The notes: a model not told the origin generated them from the letters alone. Counted from the stretch's first letter, positions 8,464 through 17,417 are shown. The stretch is 64,000 nucleotides of DNA from UBA2779 sp965232615 (GCA_965232615.1 OZ246985.1:1302001-1366000), one strand, 5' to 3'. Program-made: numbers and translations.

Positions 8464-10169
8464 GCCATTTCCTCCTGTGTTCCATTCTCTCGAATCCTGG
8501 GGGCCTCGATTATCATTTCCTCCAGAGAGGCACCAGCGGGTACCATGGGAAAAACATTGTCATGCGGTTCTACCACAGCTTCAATTAAAAACGGTCCTTC
8601 ATTCCAATCGAGAGCAGTTTTTAATACCTTTCTTACATCGGAACTGCGTTTGACTCTCAAACCTTTTATCCCGTATGCAGCAGCAAGCTTGATGAAGTCA
8701 GGGTTGCCATCAAGATCCACACCTGTCAGACGATTCTCGTAAAAAAGATGCTGCCACTGACGAACCATACCCAGGTAGTTGTTATTGATGAGTAAAATTT
8801 TTACAGGCAATTTACGGACAGCCGCTGTAGCCAGTTCACACAGTGTCATCTGGAAAGATCCGTCGCCCACAATTGTATAGACCTTTTTATCCGGTCTTGC
8901 TATTTGTGCCCCAATAGCGGCCGGAAGACCAAAACCCATTGTTCCAGCTCCTCCTGAAGTCAACCAGTTTTCACCTTTCGTGGATTTCACGAATTGAGCA
9001 GCCCACATTTGATGCTGACCCACATCGGTGCAGGTAATGGCATCGTCACCCATCATCAGGGCCATTTCTTCAATAATGTGCTGAGCTCTCAGTTTTCCTC
9101 CCTTGCGGTACTTGAGGGGGAATTCCTGCCGCCATCGGTTCACCTGCTTGATCCATTGTGTTGTGTCATTGGGTGAGAGAAGAGGAAGGAGTTTATGGAG
9201 GGAATCTTTTGCATCGCCAAGTACAGAACTTTGAACGGTGATGATTTTACCGATTTCCACCGGATCGATATCAAAATGGATTTTCGCTGCATTCAGGCAG
9301 AATTTGTCCGGGTCTCCTGTGATTCGATCATCCCAGCGAGCACCGACTGCCACAATCAGATCACTTTCACAAAGGGCTTTATTTGCATAGGCCGTGCCAT
9401 GCATGCCGGGCAACCCAAGGCTTAGTTCATGGGTATCTGGAAAACAGCCCTTGCCGAGCAGTGTGGTGATTACGGGTATTTTCATCTTCTCCGCTACTTT
9501 CACAAGTTCGCTGGAAGCTCCTGACAATTGCACACCATGCCCAGCTAAAATGATGGGTCTTTCCGCCTTGTTTATCAGGTCGGCTGCAATCTTAAGATCT
9601 CTGGGATTGGCGGACGGTGCCTTATGATAGCCGGGAAGGTTGTACTCCTGATCGTCCGTAACCTCAATTTCTGACGCGGAGATATCCTTGGGAATATCGA
9701 TGAGAACAGGTCCAGGGCGTCCTGTGGTTGCTATGTGAACAGCTTCCCTGATTATTCTTGCAATGTCATTCGGATTGGTTACCATGTAGGAGTGCTTCAC
9801 TATGGGATAAGACATACCAAGTACATCCGCCTCCTGAAATGCATCCAATCCGATGTAGCGTGTGGCGGACTGGCCAGTCAATATCAACATGGGAACTGAG
9901 TCCATCATAGCTGTAAGAATTCCGGTAAGAGTATTGGTTGCTCCAGGTCCGGAAGTGACACATACAACTCCCGGTTTAGCACTGGATCGGGCATAGCCGT
10001 CAGCCATATGAGTGGCTCCCTGCTCATGCCGGGTAAGAACAAGTTCTACAGGATGATGCGTCAGTGCATCATATATGGGAATAGAATTCCCTCCAGGTAT
10101 GCCGAATACTTGACGAATTCCAATTTTATAGAGAACATCCAGGACAACTTCTGCTACGGTTTTCTTCAT
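8460..10169 (-). CDS. ilvB: Acetolactate synthase large (catalytic) subunit
   Basis: Thiamine-diphosphate enzyme making acetolactate/acetohydroxybutyrate for valine, leucine and isoleucine synthesis. From the ATG at 10169 it has 569 residues. I chose this start because GGAGGT (10183-10188) lies upstream of it and residue 2 onward is the conserved KTVAEVVLDVLYKIGI. Visible motifs are FGIPGG, the catalytic Glu in TRHEQGATHMADGY, and the ThDP/Mg motif GDGSFQMTLCELATA with NNNYLGMVRQWQ. It is transcribed with ilvN from a promoter at 10201-10229. No ilvC or ilvD is nearby. Confidence 0.95.
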   Translation of the reverse strand: MKKTVAEVVLDVLYKIGIRQVFGIPGGNSIPIYDALTHHPVELVLTRHEQGATHMADGYARSSAKPGVVCVTSGPGATNTLTGILTAMMDSVPMLILTGQSATRYIGLDAFQEADVLGMSYPIVKHSYMVTNPNDIARIIREAVHIATTGRPGPVLIDIPKDISASEIEVTDDQEYNLPGYHKAPSANPRDLKIAADLINKAERPIILAGHGVQLSGASSELVKVAEKMKIPVITTLLGKGCFPDTHELSLGLPGMHGTAYANKALCESDLIVAVGARWDDRITGDPDKFCLNAAKIHFDIDPVEIGKIITVQSSVLGDAKDSLHKLLPLLSPNDTTQWIKQVNRWRQEFPLKYRKGGKLRAQHIIEEMALMMGDDAITCTDVGQHQMWAAQFVKSTKGENWLTSGGAGTMGFGLPAAIGAQIARPDKKVYTIVGDGSFQMTLCELATAAVRKLPVKILLINNNYLGMVRQWQHLFYENRLTGVDLDGNPDFIKLAAAYGIKGLRVKRSSDVRKVLKTALDWNEGPFLIEAVVEPHDNVFPMVPAGASLEEMIIEAPRIRENGTQEEMA

Positions 10170-10200
10170 AACAACCACTCTACCTCCAGAGAATCTGGGA

Positions 10201-10229
10201 AATATAGATTGCAGAGGGATAAAAGTCAA
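10201..10229 (-). promoter_or_regulatory. Promoter of ilvBN
   Basis: On the minus strand TTGACT (10229-10224), a 17-nt spacer and TATATT (10206-10201) form a near-consensus sigma-70 promoter. It lies about 30 nt upstream of the ilvB start. Confidence 0.65.
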
Positions 10230-10232
10230 TCG

Positions 10233-10257
10233 AAACATATGATAGTTTCATATGTTT
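10233..10257. promoter_or_regulatory. Perfect 10-bp inverted repeat upstream of the ilvBN promoter
   Basis: AAACATATGA (10233-10242) is repeated inverted as TCATATGTTT (10248-10257), with 5 nt between. It ends 4 nt upstream of the -35 box. The position and symmetry suggest a binding site for a dimeric regulator of ilvBN, possibly an activator because it lies upstream of -35. The regulator is unknown. Confidence 0.55.
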
Positions 10258-10309
10258 TGTCATAATGGATGCAAAAATATCATTTATCTGGAATATAGGT
10301 GAAAATATG

Positions 10310-10322
10310 TTAGAGGTGCCCC
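10310..10322. repeat. Solo 12-13 bp terminus resembling MITE-1 end
   Basis: TTAGAGGTGCCCC matches the outer MITE-1 terminus but lacks a partner. It lies between the divergent ilvB and DAHP synthase promoters. Confidence 0.4.
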
Positions 10323-10343
10323 TTGGATAATTTGGGGGATATT

Positions 10344-10372
10344 TTGTCCAGATTCTGTTTATCAGGTAGAAT
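10344..10372 (+). promoter_or_regulatory. Promoter of the DAHP synthase gene
   Basis: TTGTCC (10344-10349), 17-nt spacer, TAGAAT (10367-10372). It lies 24 nt upstream of the start codon. Confidence 0.5.
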
Positions 10373-10396
10373 AAGAATCCATTGCAGGAGTTAGTA

Positions 10397-11452
10397 ATGC
10401 CCAGGGAAATTTATAATGTCAACATTCTCAGTCAACGTTCTCTGATCAGTCCTGAGAAACTCAAAACTGAACACCCGTTTGATGATGAAATCAAGAATAC
10501 AATCATCAATTTTCGTGAGGAAATCGTTCGTATTATAACACATGAGGATGACAGGTTTCTGATTATAACCGGACCATGCTCCATTCACGATATGAAGTCA
10601 GCTATTGAATATGCTCAGAAATTGAAGGTTTTAAGAGACCGATACAAAGACACGATCAATATAATGATGCGTGTTTACTTTGAAAAACCACGGACAACTC
10701 TTGGCTGGCGAGGTTTTATAATTGATCCCTATCTTGATGGTTCCTACAGCATTCAGGATGGACTCAAAGAAGCCAGGAATCTCTTGCTTGAAATGGCAGA
10801 AACTGGTATACCTGTTGGAACTGAAGTTCTTGATCCTGTAATTCCGGAGTACATTGGTGATCTTGTTTCCTGGGCAGCTATTGGAGCCCGTACAACTGAG
10901 TCTCAGACACATCGGGAAATTGCCAGTGGCCTGTCCATGCCTGTGGGTTTCAAAAATGGCACGGATGGAGATTTGAACAAGGCCGTCAATGCCATCCTCT
11001 CAGCACAGCACAGTCACAGCTTCATTGGAATTGACCAGAGAGGTCAGACCTGCATCCTTAATACTCAGGGGAACAGGACAGGACATCTGATTGTCAGAGG
11101 AGGAAATTCAGGACCTAATTATTATGAAGAAGATATCATACGGGCAGAAAATTCCCTTACAGAAACAGGCGTCTTGCCATCTATACTCATTGATTGCTCC
11201 CATGCTAATTCAGGTAAGCAGCATGAAAAACAATCCCGGGTATTCCAGGCAGCACTGGATCTCAGGGAAAGAGGGAGGAATTCTGTGAGAGGGGTGATGT
11301 TGGAGAGTCATCTGGTTGCCGGACGACAGGATGTGATTGATAATTCTTTCAAGCTCAATTATGGGCAATCCATTACCGATTCCTGCATTGGTTGGAATGA
11401 AACGGAGATGCTATTATCCATGGCCGCTCAAAGACTTTCGCAGAGATACTAG
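10397..11452 (+). CDS. 3-deoxy-7-phosphoheptulonate (DAHP) synthase, class I AroFGH type
   Basis: First enzyme of the shikimate pathway, condensing phosphoenolpyruvate with erythrose 4-phosphate. 351 aa from the ATG at 10397, which is preceded by GCAGGAG at a 6-nt spacing. The class I signature is clear: IITGPCSIHD, MRVYFEKPRTTLGWRGFI, then GARTTESQTHRE, PVGFKNGTDG and the metal-binding DCSHANSGK. The length fits AroF/G/H of enterobacteria. Which aromatic amino acid inhibits it cannot be read from the sequence. Divergent from ilvBN. Confidence 0.94.
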   Translation: MPREIYNVNILSQRSLISPEKLKTEHPFDDEIKNTIINFREEIVRIITHEDDRFLIITGPCSIHDMKSAIEYAQKLKVLRDRYKDTINIMMRVYFEKPRTTLGWRGFIIDPYLDGSYSIQDGLKEARNLLLEMAETGIPVGTEVLDPVIPEYIGDLVSWAAIGARTTESQTHREIASGLSMPVGFKNGTDGDLNKAVNAILSAQHSHSFIGIDQRGQTCILNTQGNRTGHLIVRGGNSGPNYYEEDIIRAENSLTETGVLPSILIDCSHANSGKQHEKQSRVFQAALDLRERGRNSVRGVMLESHLVAGRQDVIDNSFKLNYGQSITDSCIGWNETEMLLSMAAQRLSQRY

Positions 11453-11469
11453 AACAGAATGGAGAATGT

Positions 11470-12951
11470 ATGACGCGGCGTGAAAGACTGAGTCAGCGTT
11501 TAGCAGTATTAATTGAGTCATTACTTGGAAAAAAAGCCTCATGGTCTGGTGACTTTTACTCTGGAACCAGTCTGGAAGGCCGATCTGTGCACTGGTTTCT
11601 CACCGCCCAGCGTATAGGGAAACGGCTCAATCTTATTGAGACTGTTACCGGATCAGATCAGGATTCAAGAGTTGTACGGGCATGGACAGTTATTTCTGCG
11701 GGAAAGGATCAATGGAGCCTTGAAGCCGCCGAAAAAAACCATGAAGAGCTACCGGAAGAATGGATAAATGATGAGCTTGAAGAGACAATTGGCCGCCTGG
11801 AAGACCCGGAAACAGCAAGGTCAATATTGGAAGTACCCAAAGCCAGATTAATTGACTCCATCGTCCCTTCACCAATTCAGGGAATATGGCCCAGACGTTT
11901 ACGGCTCGGATATGGTATTGGGGTATTCATACTGGCTTTTTTTATTCTGGTGACAGTGAGTACGTATCAATTTCACAGGATGGCTGGTCTGGTCAAGAAG
12001 ATTCATTCGGCCATAGATTTATCATCAACCAGGCAAGTCCAGACGGATCAGACAATCAGTACCCGGCTGAAAGCCATGGACAATGAAATAGAAAAACTCA
12101 GGAATGATATTCAAAGGGAACGCATGGCCTTTGAATTTACCCGCAAAAATACAGCTATGTCACTTCGGGAACAGGCTGAAGGATTCTCACGGGATGACTA
12201 CTCCAGACTGCGTGCCTGGAACTATCTCGCAGATCGGATTGAATATGCTGGCAGCTATGGTGATATCTTCCGGGAAATTTCACGTTTACCTGAAAACAAT
12301 GCCCAGGCCGAGACAGTGCTGGCATTGGATAGAGCCAGGATAGTTCCTTTGTCGGCATATCGTTCAACTGTTCACGAGTTGTTGTTTCCGGTTCGTCTGG
12401 ACGGTAAAGAAGCCGATGGAAGTGATTTCATGATTTCCAGTGGATTCGGAGAATTGCGCCCCTCCAGCCTGGGTACAGGTGGATACCTGCCCCACATGGC
12501 TGTTGATATCATCAATATCAGAAACATTCTCACCGTTACCCCGGGAAATTCCATCATACGTTTTCCAGGTGAACCCGGGAATGTGGTAGCGTCAGAGAAT
12601 GGTGAGGTTGTAGATAAGGGATACAGCAATGTCTACGGCTGGTTTATAGAGGTGAATCATTCCATCAATCCGATTTGGCAGAAGAGTTTTTCCGGACTGA
12701 AGTATCTCACAACTTTTTATGCGCATCTCGCCGATAAACCGGTTTGGAATGTGGGAGATACCGTGCGGCAAAGTGATAAGCTTGGTTCTATAGGCAATAC
12801 TGGTAAGACAACGGGGCCCCATCTTCATTTTGAAGTGAGAGTTTATCGAGATAATGCACAATTTCAAGGTAAACTAGGAGAGTTTGATAGAATCAATCCC
12901 TTCGTTCCGATTGGGAATCAGGGTTTGGGCCATAAACCTCCAGGGGATTGA
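11470..12951 (+). CDS. M23-family (LytM/lysostaphin-type) peptidase, membrane anchored
   Basis: 493 aa. A cytoplasmic N-terminal part (1-140) precedes one transmembrane helix (about 143-165, GYGIGVFILAFFILVTV), then a coiled coil (about 185-235) and a C-terminal M23 domain (about 330-475). The zinc ligands are all visible: HMAVD (HxxxD), FYAHL and HLHFE (HxH), so the peptidase looks catalytically competent and probably cuts peptidoglycan cross-bridges in the periplasm. Its last 59 nt overlap, antisense, the end of hisI. It is about 17 nt downstream of the DAHP synthase and may share its transcript. Confidence 0.9.
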   Translation: MTRRERLSQRLAVLIESLLGKKASWSGDFYSGTSLEGRSVHWFLTAQRIGKRLNLIETVTGSDQDSRVVRAWTVISAGKDQWSLEAAEKNHEELPEEWINDELEETIGRLEDPETARSILEVPKARLIDSIVPSPIQGIWPRRLRLGYGIGVFILAFFILVTVSTYQFHRMAGLVKKIHSAIDLSSTRQVQTDQTISTRLKAMDNEIEKLRNDIQRERMAFEFTRKNTAMSLREQAEGFSRDDYSRLRAWNYLADRIEYAGSYGDIFREISRLPENNAQAETVLALDRARIVPLSAYRSTVHELLFPVRLDGKEADGSDFMISSGFGELRPSSLGTGGYLPHMAVDIINIRNILTVTPGNSIIRFPGEPGNVVASENGEVVDKGYSNVYGWFIEVNHSINPIWQKSFSGLKYLTTFYAHLADKPVWNVGDTVRQSDKLGSIGNTGKTTGPHLHFEVRVYRDNAQFQGKLGEFDRINPFVPIGNQGLGHKPPGD

Positions 12952-13327
12952 ACAGAGGTTCAGAAATGATTTTCAAACTGTTATCTTCAATGCGGTAGAA
13001 GAAACAGCTTCTTCGGCCTGTATGACACGCGGCATCTCCTGTTTGCTGGACTTTTAGAAGGACTGTATCCCTGTCACAGTCCAGAAGAATCTCCTTCACA
13101 TATTGTTTATTGCCCGACGTTTCACCTTTTTCCCATAAGCGGCATCGAGATCTTGACCAATAAACGGCGACACCTCGTTCTATGGTCATATTCCACGCCT
13201 CAAGGTTCATCCACGCCAGCATCAATACTTCACCAGAGATGTAATCCTGGGCGATAACCGGGACAAGTCTGCTTGTTTCATTAAAACTGGGTATCAAAGG
13301 GGATTCAGCTTTCAACGCGTTCTTCAA
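12893..13327 (-). CDS. hisI: Phosphoribosyl-AMP cyclohydrolase
   Basis: Opens the purine ring of phosphoribosyl-AMP in histidine synthesis. 144 aa, a stand-alone HisI without the HisE domain. Conserved family features are present: VLMLAWMN, YWSRSR followed by LWEKGETSGN, the metal-site LDCDRDTVLLKV, and CHTGRRSCFF. The 3' end runs 59 nt into the 3' end of the convergent M23 gene. The gene upstream on the same strand overlaps its start by 23 nt. Confidence 0.93.
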   Translation of the reverse strand: MKNALKAESPLIPSFNETSRLVPVIAQDYISGEVLMLAWMNLEAWNMTIERGVAVYWSRSRCRLWEKGETSGNKQYVKEILLDCDRDTVLLKVQQTGDAACHTGRRSCFFYRIEDNSLKIISEPLFNPLEVYGPNPDSQSERRD

Positions 13328-13766
13328 TCGGACTCAACAGGAAGTGAAGTTCATCGCAGGAGATAACTCTTTTGTCGGTTTTTCTGCCATCCAGGTTACT
13401 GAGTTTTTCTTTGATTATTAGAATATCATCCAGATGATCAGCTGCAATCTTCTTGATTTCTGAAAACTCAGGCTTGAAAACTGTTAGATAGTCATCTTTT
13501 GTCCTGAGAATGGTTTCAAGCAGTTTTCCATACACGACTTTAGTTTTCATTATGGAATGAAGATGAGTGGGACCGTGGATGAGATTGTTATTTTCCATCA
13601 ACGATGTATAAATTTTCTGAATAATTGAATTGATGAAGAGGCAGTCTTCAAGAATTTTCGATGCAAAATACTCCGCATTGACATTGAGTTTGATTGCATC
13701 ATGGAGATTACGAATCATCACCATTAGAAAGAAAATATTGTCATCATATTGAATTCTTTTTATCAT
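13305..13766 (-). CDS. Hypothetical helical protein upstream of hisI
   Basis: 153 aa, predominantly helical and charged, with no signal peptide or transmembrane helix and no motif I recognise. Its 3' end overlaps the hisI start by 23 nt, so it is co-transcribed with it. It runs divergently from the rpsF operon. No function can be proposed from sequence. Confidence 0.65.
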   Translation of the reverse strand: MIKRIQYDDNIFFLMVMIRNLHDAIKLNVNAEYFASKILEDCLFINSIIQKIYTSLMENNNLIHGPTHLHSIMKTKVVYGKLLETILRTKDDYLTVFKPEFSEIKKIAADHLDDILIIKEKLSNLDGRKTDKRVISCDELHFLLSPIEERVES

Positions 13767-13899
13767 AATCAGTTCTATTACACTTTGTTTATCGGTGAAT
13801 GCGATGATTTGCTTGACGCTATTTCTATTTTCATATAACCTTCTTTGACTCCTTTCCTATACAATTTATAGGACAAGTATGTCCATAAGGAGACTGAAA

Positions 13900-14175
13900 A
13901 TGAGGAACTACGAACTGGTTTGTGCCTTCCGAATAACGGAAGCACAGGATGTTAAAGGCATTGAGGCAGTCAAGGAAATACTGACCAATGTCAAGTCTGA
14001 CATCAAATCTGAAGTTGATATGGGAGACAGGGAACTTGCTTACGAAGTGGACAATGAAACTCGTGCACGTTACCGTCTGTTCAATATTGAGCTGGATCAA
14101 AAATCACTCCCCAGAATTGAGGAATCGTTGAAGTTGCGTACAGAAATTCTACGTTATCTTTTTGTCGCCAGGTAA
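13900..14175 (+). CDS. rpsF: 30S ribosomal protein S6
   Basis: S6 of the small subunit platform, partner of S18 at the 16S central domain. 91 aa from the ATG at 13900, chosen because AAGGAGA (13887-13893) lies 6 nt upstream; an earlier ATG at 13879 would put the ribosome-binding site inside the gene. MRNYELVCAFRI and the C-terminal RTEILRYLFVAR fit the family. It heads the rpsF-ssb-rpsR-rplI-dnaB operon. Confidence 0.95.
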   Translation: MRNYELVCAFRITEAQDVKGIEAVKEILTNVKSDIKSEVDMGDRELAYEVDNETRARYRLFNIELDQKSLPRIEESLKLRTEILRYLFVAR

Positions 14176-14198
14176 TTATCAACAGTTTAGGAGGGAAT

Positions 14199-14654
14199 AT
14201 GGTTGATATCAATAAAGTTGTATTGGTTGGACGATTAACTCGAGATGCAGAACAATCCTATACGAGGAATGGTTTTGCCCTTCTGAAGTTTGCAATTGCT
14301 GTGAATCGGCGACGAAAACAGGGTGAGGAATGGGTTGATGAGGCGAATTTTTTTGATGCTACAGTTTTTGGACGTCAGGGAGAAGCAATTGCTTCATTTA
14401 TGAAGAAGGGGAAACAGGTCGCAATTGAAGGACAGCTTCATCAGGAACGATGGGAAGCCCAGGATGGATCAAAACGTTCGAAAATAAGCATAGATGTGAA
14501 TAATATTCAGCTATTGGGCTCAAGTCGTAAGGATGACTTCACTTCAGAGAATGATTACCAGTCCTATGCGGACAAAGAACCCCTCCCAGCGCAGAGTTCC
14601 GGAGCCAGTACGGGATTACCGGAGACGAATTTTGAAGATGATATACCATTCTAG
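14199..14654 (+). CDS. ssb: Single-stranded DNA-binding protein
   Basis: 151 aa, OB-fold domain in residues 1-108 (INKVVLVGRLTRDAE, FAIAVNRR, QVAIEGQLHQERWE), a flexible linker and the conserved acidic tip FEDDIPF that binds partner proteins. SD AGGAGGG lies ahead of the ATG. The stop codon TAG overlaps the outer end of a MITE-3 element, inserted exactly at the 3' end without altering the DDIPF tip. Confidence 0.96.
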   Translation: MVDINKVVLVGRLTRDAEQSYTRNGFALLKFAIAVNRRRKQGEEWVDEANFFDATVFGRQGEAIASFMKKGKQVAIEGQLHQERWEAQDGSKRSKISIDVNNIQLLGSSRKDDFTSENDYQSYADKEPLPAQSSGASTGLPETNFEDDIPF

Positions 14655-14796
14655 TGCTTTGTACAGCAAAAAGATTTGCTTCCAGGCAAGACAGATAAAG
14701 GTTCTCAAACCGGAGTGTGCCTGAGGCACATGAGGATTTGAGGTTCTTTATCCCCAACTCCGCATGGATGCGAAGATTGAAGCTGTACAAAGCACC
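14653..14796. mobile_element. MITE-3 copy 1 (palindromic short element)
   Basis: 144 bp with terminal inverted repeats AGTGCTTTGTACAGC at the left and GCTGTACAAAGCACC at the right. The interior is nearly self-complementary (GATAAAG with CTTTATC, CTCAAA with TTTGAG, TGTGCC with GGCACA), so RNA or single-stranded DNA would fold into one long hairpin. About 90% identical to the copy at 17362-17503. It separates ssb from rpsR inside the operon. No coding capacity. Confidence 0.88.
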
Positions 14797-14818
14797 AGGA
14801 AAATAGAGGAGAGAAATA

Positions 14819-15124
14819 ATGTCTGATCATAGTAATGAGATGAGAGTGGATTCCCATGATTATCGTTCATCCGGACTTCGAGATGACAGGGACGATAGAG
14901 GAGGAGCACGTCGCAAATTTTTTAGACGGAAGGTTTGCAGAGTTTGCATTGGCAAGGTTAAAATTGACTACAAGGAATCGGATGCACTCAGTCGTTTCAC
15001 AACAGAAAGAGGAAAAATACTCCCTCGTCGGATTACTGGTACTTGTGCCAGACATCAAAGGCTGGTTGCACGTGAGATTAAACGGGCCAGAATTCTGGCG
15101 CTACTCCCATTTGTCGCTAGTTAG
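14819..15124 (+). CDS. rpsR: 30S ribosomal protein S18
   Basis: 101 aa. An acidic N-terminal extension of about 30 residues (DDRDDRGG) precedes the normal S18 core KFFRRKVCRVC, DYKESDALSRF, GKILPRRITGTCARHQRLVAREIKRAR. The CxxC plus the later Cys could bind zinc as in C+ paralogues. It lies between ssb and rplI; SD AGGAGAG. Confidence 0.95.
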   Translation: MSDHSNEMRVDSHDYRSSGLRDDRDDRGGARRKFFRRKVCRVCIGKVKIDYKESDALSRFTTERGKILPRRITGTCARHQRLVAREIKRARILALLPFVAS

Positions 15125-15136
15125 GAGATTTATTGA

Positions 15137-15691
15137 ATGAAAATCATACTGTACAGTGATGTCCCCAACCTTGGAGAGGAGGGTGATGTCAAAGTTGTTG
15201 CTGATGGCTATGCTCGAAATTATCTGATTCCCCGTAAATTTGCTGTGCGATACTCAAAAGCGACAGAAATGGAATTGACCCAGAAACAAAGAGCAATTTC
15301 CCAGCGTAAGGCTGAGAAAGCACTTGCAGCTGCTGGAGACAAGGCCAGAATTGAGTTGTTGGAAATGAATCTGGATGTTGCGGCAGGTGAATCCGGAAAG
15401 CTGTTTGGTTCGGTTACCAGTTCCGCTGTTGTCGATTATCTGAGCTCTCAGGGGATAATGGTTGAAAGGAAGAGAATTGAATTACCTGACAGTGGAATCA
15501 AAGTTGTTGGTTCTTATTCAGTGATAGTCAAACTCTATGGTGGTGAAAGAGCAGTTCTAAAAGTCAATGTTTCAGCTATTGGAAATACAGACTCTACAGC
15601 GTCGCAGAAAGATGTAGACAGCGATAATCCGGATAATCTGCCACCAATTGATAATGAGGATTCAGAAATCGAAATCAACAGGGAAGGTTGA
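15137..15691 (+). CDS. rplI: 50S ribosomal protein L9
   Basis: 184 aa. N-terminal domain with the conserved signature GEEGDVKVVADGYARNYLIPR-type segment, connecting helix (about 50-75) and C-terminal domain (about 80-150). An acidic C-terminal tail of about 35 residues extends beyond the usual 148-150. The dnaB frame opens before the stop, so the two are coupled. Confidence 0.94.
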   Translation: MKIILYSDVPNLGEEGDVKVVADGYARNYLIPRKFAVRYSKATEMELTQKQRAISQRKAEKALAAAGDKARIELLEMNLDVAAGESGKLFGSVTSSAVVDYLSSQGIMVERKRIELPDSGIKVVGSYSVIVKLYGGERAVLKVNVSAIGNTDSTASQKDVDSDNPDNLPPIDNEDSEIEINREG

Positions 15692-17049
15692 TATCTTTGG
15701 TGATGGAGTCACTACAGAAATCCATTCCTCCATACAATGAAGAGGCGGAGATGGCCACTCTTGGAGCTCTACTGCTCAATTTCTCTGTGGATTCCCTGGA
15801 TGAAGTTCAGCAACATGTCAGTGCTGATGATTTCTATAAGGGTGCTCATCGACTCATATTCAAGGGAATTACCACTCTCAATGAAAAGGGCGAGGGAGTT
15901 GATATCCTCACTCTCACTGACATGCTTACCTCTACGGGAGACATAGAGAAGGTCGGCGGAACATCATACATAGCATCCCTAACATCCAGGGTTCCAACAA
16001 CGGCCAATGTTTCCTACTACGCGAAGATTGTCAGGGAAGCAAGTATGCGCCGCTCCTTGCTTAAGGCGGCAAGGGATGTGATTGCCCATGTTTATGATGA
16101 TACATTGGAAGTTCGTCATGCAATTGAAGAGGCAGAGAAATCTATTTTTGACCTCATTGACAATCAAAGACGGGGGGAACTCAAACCAGCTGGATCTGTG
16201 ATATCGGATACAGTTCAGAAAATCGAAGAACGAATTCATTTAAAACAGGCATACACCGGAATCCCATCAGGATTTAAGGAGATTGATGCTCTTACCAGTG
16301 GTTTTCAGGATTCAGAGGTAACAATTATTGGAGCCAGACCATCTGTAGGTAAAACAGCATTGGCTCTTACCATGGCCACCAATATTGCCGTAAGGAGCAA
16401 TATTCCCTGCGGATTTTTCACTCTGGAGATGTCTGCTATCTCACTGATGATGAGGATTGTATCATCGGTTAGCAACATCGATTCCAACAAAATCCGTACT
16501 GGATTGATGGGAAAGAAGGATATGAATAAACTCACATTGGCTGCTGGAGATATCTATGAAGCTCCATTGATATTGCAGGATACTCCCAATATTCCCCTTC
16601 TGGATCTTCGATCTCTGGCCAGGAAAATGGTCATCAAGCATATGGTTCGGATCATTTTCATTGATTACCTGGGCCTGATAACTCCTGAAGATATTTCTAT
16701 CCCACGTCATGAGCAAATTGCGTCTATCAGCCGTTCCTTGAAATCTCTTGCTCGTGAACTCAACATCCCTGTCGTTGCCCTGTCCCAGGTTGGCCGACAG
16801 TCACATTTTAAGGCACCCTCATTGGCTGATTTGCGTGAGTCAGGAGCCCTTGAGCAGGACGCCGATGTGGTATTATTGCTGTATCGAGAGCAGGATGCGG
16901 ATAAAACAGGCGCGGAACAACAAAGCAATGAATTTGTTGAGACTATATTATCAGTTGCTAAGCAGCGAAATGGCCCTACTGGAGTTTTGAAGCTCAATTT
17001 TATACCTCGATATACACGTTATCAGCAATTCAATTATGATGGTACTTAG
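15688..17049 (+). CDS. dnaB: Replicative DNA helicase DnaB
   Basis: Hexameric 5'-3' helicase of the replication fork, about 453 aa. N-terminal domain PPYNEEAEMATLGALLL; RecA-type core with Walker A GARPSVGKTALAL, FFTLEMS, Walker B IIFIDYLGLI, VALSQVGR and DLRESGALEQDADVVLLLYRE. The start is uncertain: a TTG at 15688 overlaps rplI, and an ATG at 15703 is equally possible. The conserved PPxxxEAE lies just after both. Confidence 0.96.
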   Translation: MISLVMESLQKSIPPYNEEAEMATLGALLLNFSVDSLDEVQQHVSADDFYKGAHRLIFKGITTLNEKGEGVDILTLTDMLTSTGDIEKVGGTSYIASLTSRVPTTANVSYYAKIVREASMRRSLLKAARDVIAHVYDDTLEVRHAIEEAEKSIFDLIDNQRRGELKPAGSVISDTVQKIEERIHLKQAYTGIPSGFKEIDALTSGFQDSEVTIIGARPSVGKTALALTMATNIAVRSNIPCGFFTLEMSAISLMMRIVSSVSNIDSNKIRTGLMGKKDMNKLTLAAGDIYEAPLILQDTPNIPLLDLRSLARKMVIKHMVRIIFIDYLGLITPEDISIPRHEQIASISRSLKSLARELNIPVVALSQVGRQSHFKAPSLADLRESGALEQDADVVLLLYREQDADKTGAEQQSNEFVETILSVAKQRNGPTGVLKLNFIPRYTRYQQFNYDGT

Positions 17050-17057
17050 GAGGAATT

Positions 17058-17417
17058 ATGGCTCTATCTAATTTGTATGATCTTTCGGTTCTTGGTAACC
17101 AAATTGAAGAGTTTGTATTCGATGAGTTGGAAAGCCAACTTGATTCAGCTGAACACTAAGACATCTGTAAGTGCAATGATTGCATTCTTGACATGGCATG
17201 TTTTGCTTTGAATCAGCTCACACCCAGTTACAGCTCATCACTGATGGTAAAAATCTACAACCAGGAGGTATATCACAATGAAATACCAGAAGTCAAAGCA
17301 AAAGTCAGGGAAGCTATAACAAGAATTAGTCAGGATCCATTGTGCGGCAATAATACTCTCGAGTGCTTTGTACAGCAAAAAGATTCGCTTCCAGGCAAGA
17401 CGGATAAAGGTTCTTAA
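17058..17417 (+). pseudogene. ComFB-family gene interrupted by an in-frame TAA
   Basis: GGAGGAATT precedes an ATG at 17058 that opens 33 codons ending in TAA (17157-17159). The same frame continues with DICKCNDCILDMACFALNQLTPSY, the Cys-rich core and the LNxxxPSY signature of late-competence ComFB proteins (dimeric, recently described as cyclic-dinucleotide receptors). So one base change to TAA splits the gene. The end is also altered: from 17362 the frame runs into MITE-3 copy 2 and stops at 17417. It is either a pseudogene or, less likely, needs stop readthrough. Confidence 0.75.

Noticed and set aside
8071..10265. Several 60-140 codon plus-strand frames across ilvN and ilvB
   Set aside because: Shadows of the well-supported minus-strand genes; no ribosome-binding sites.
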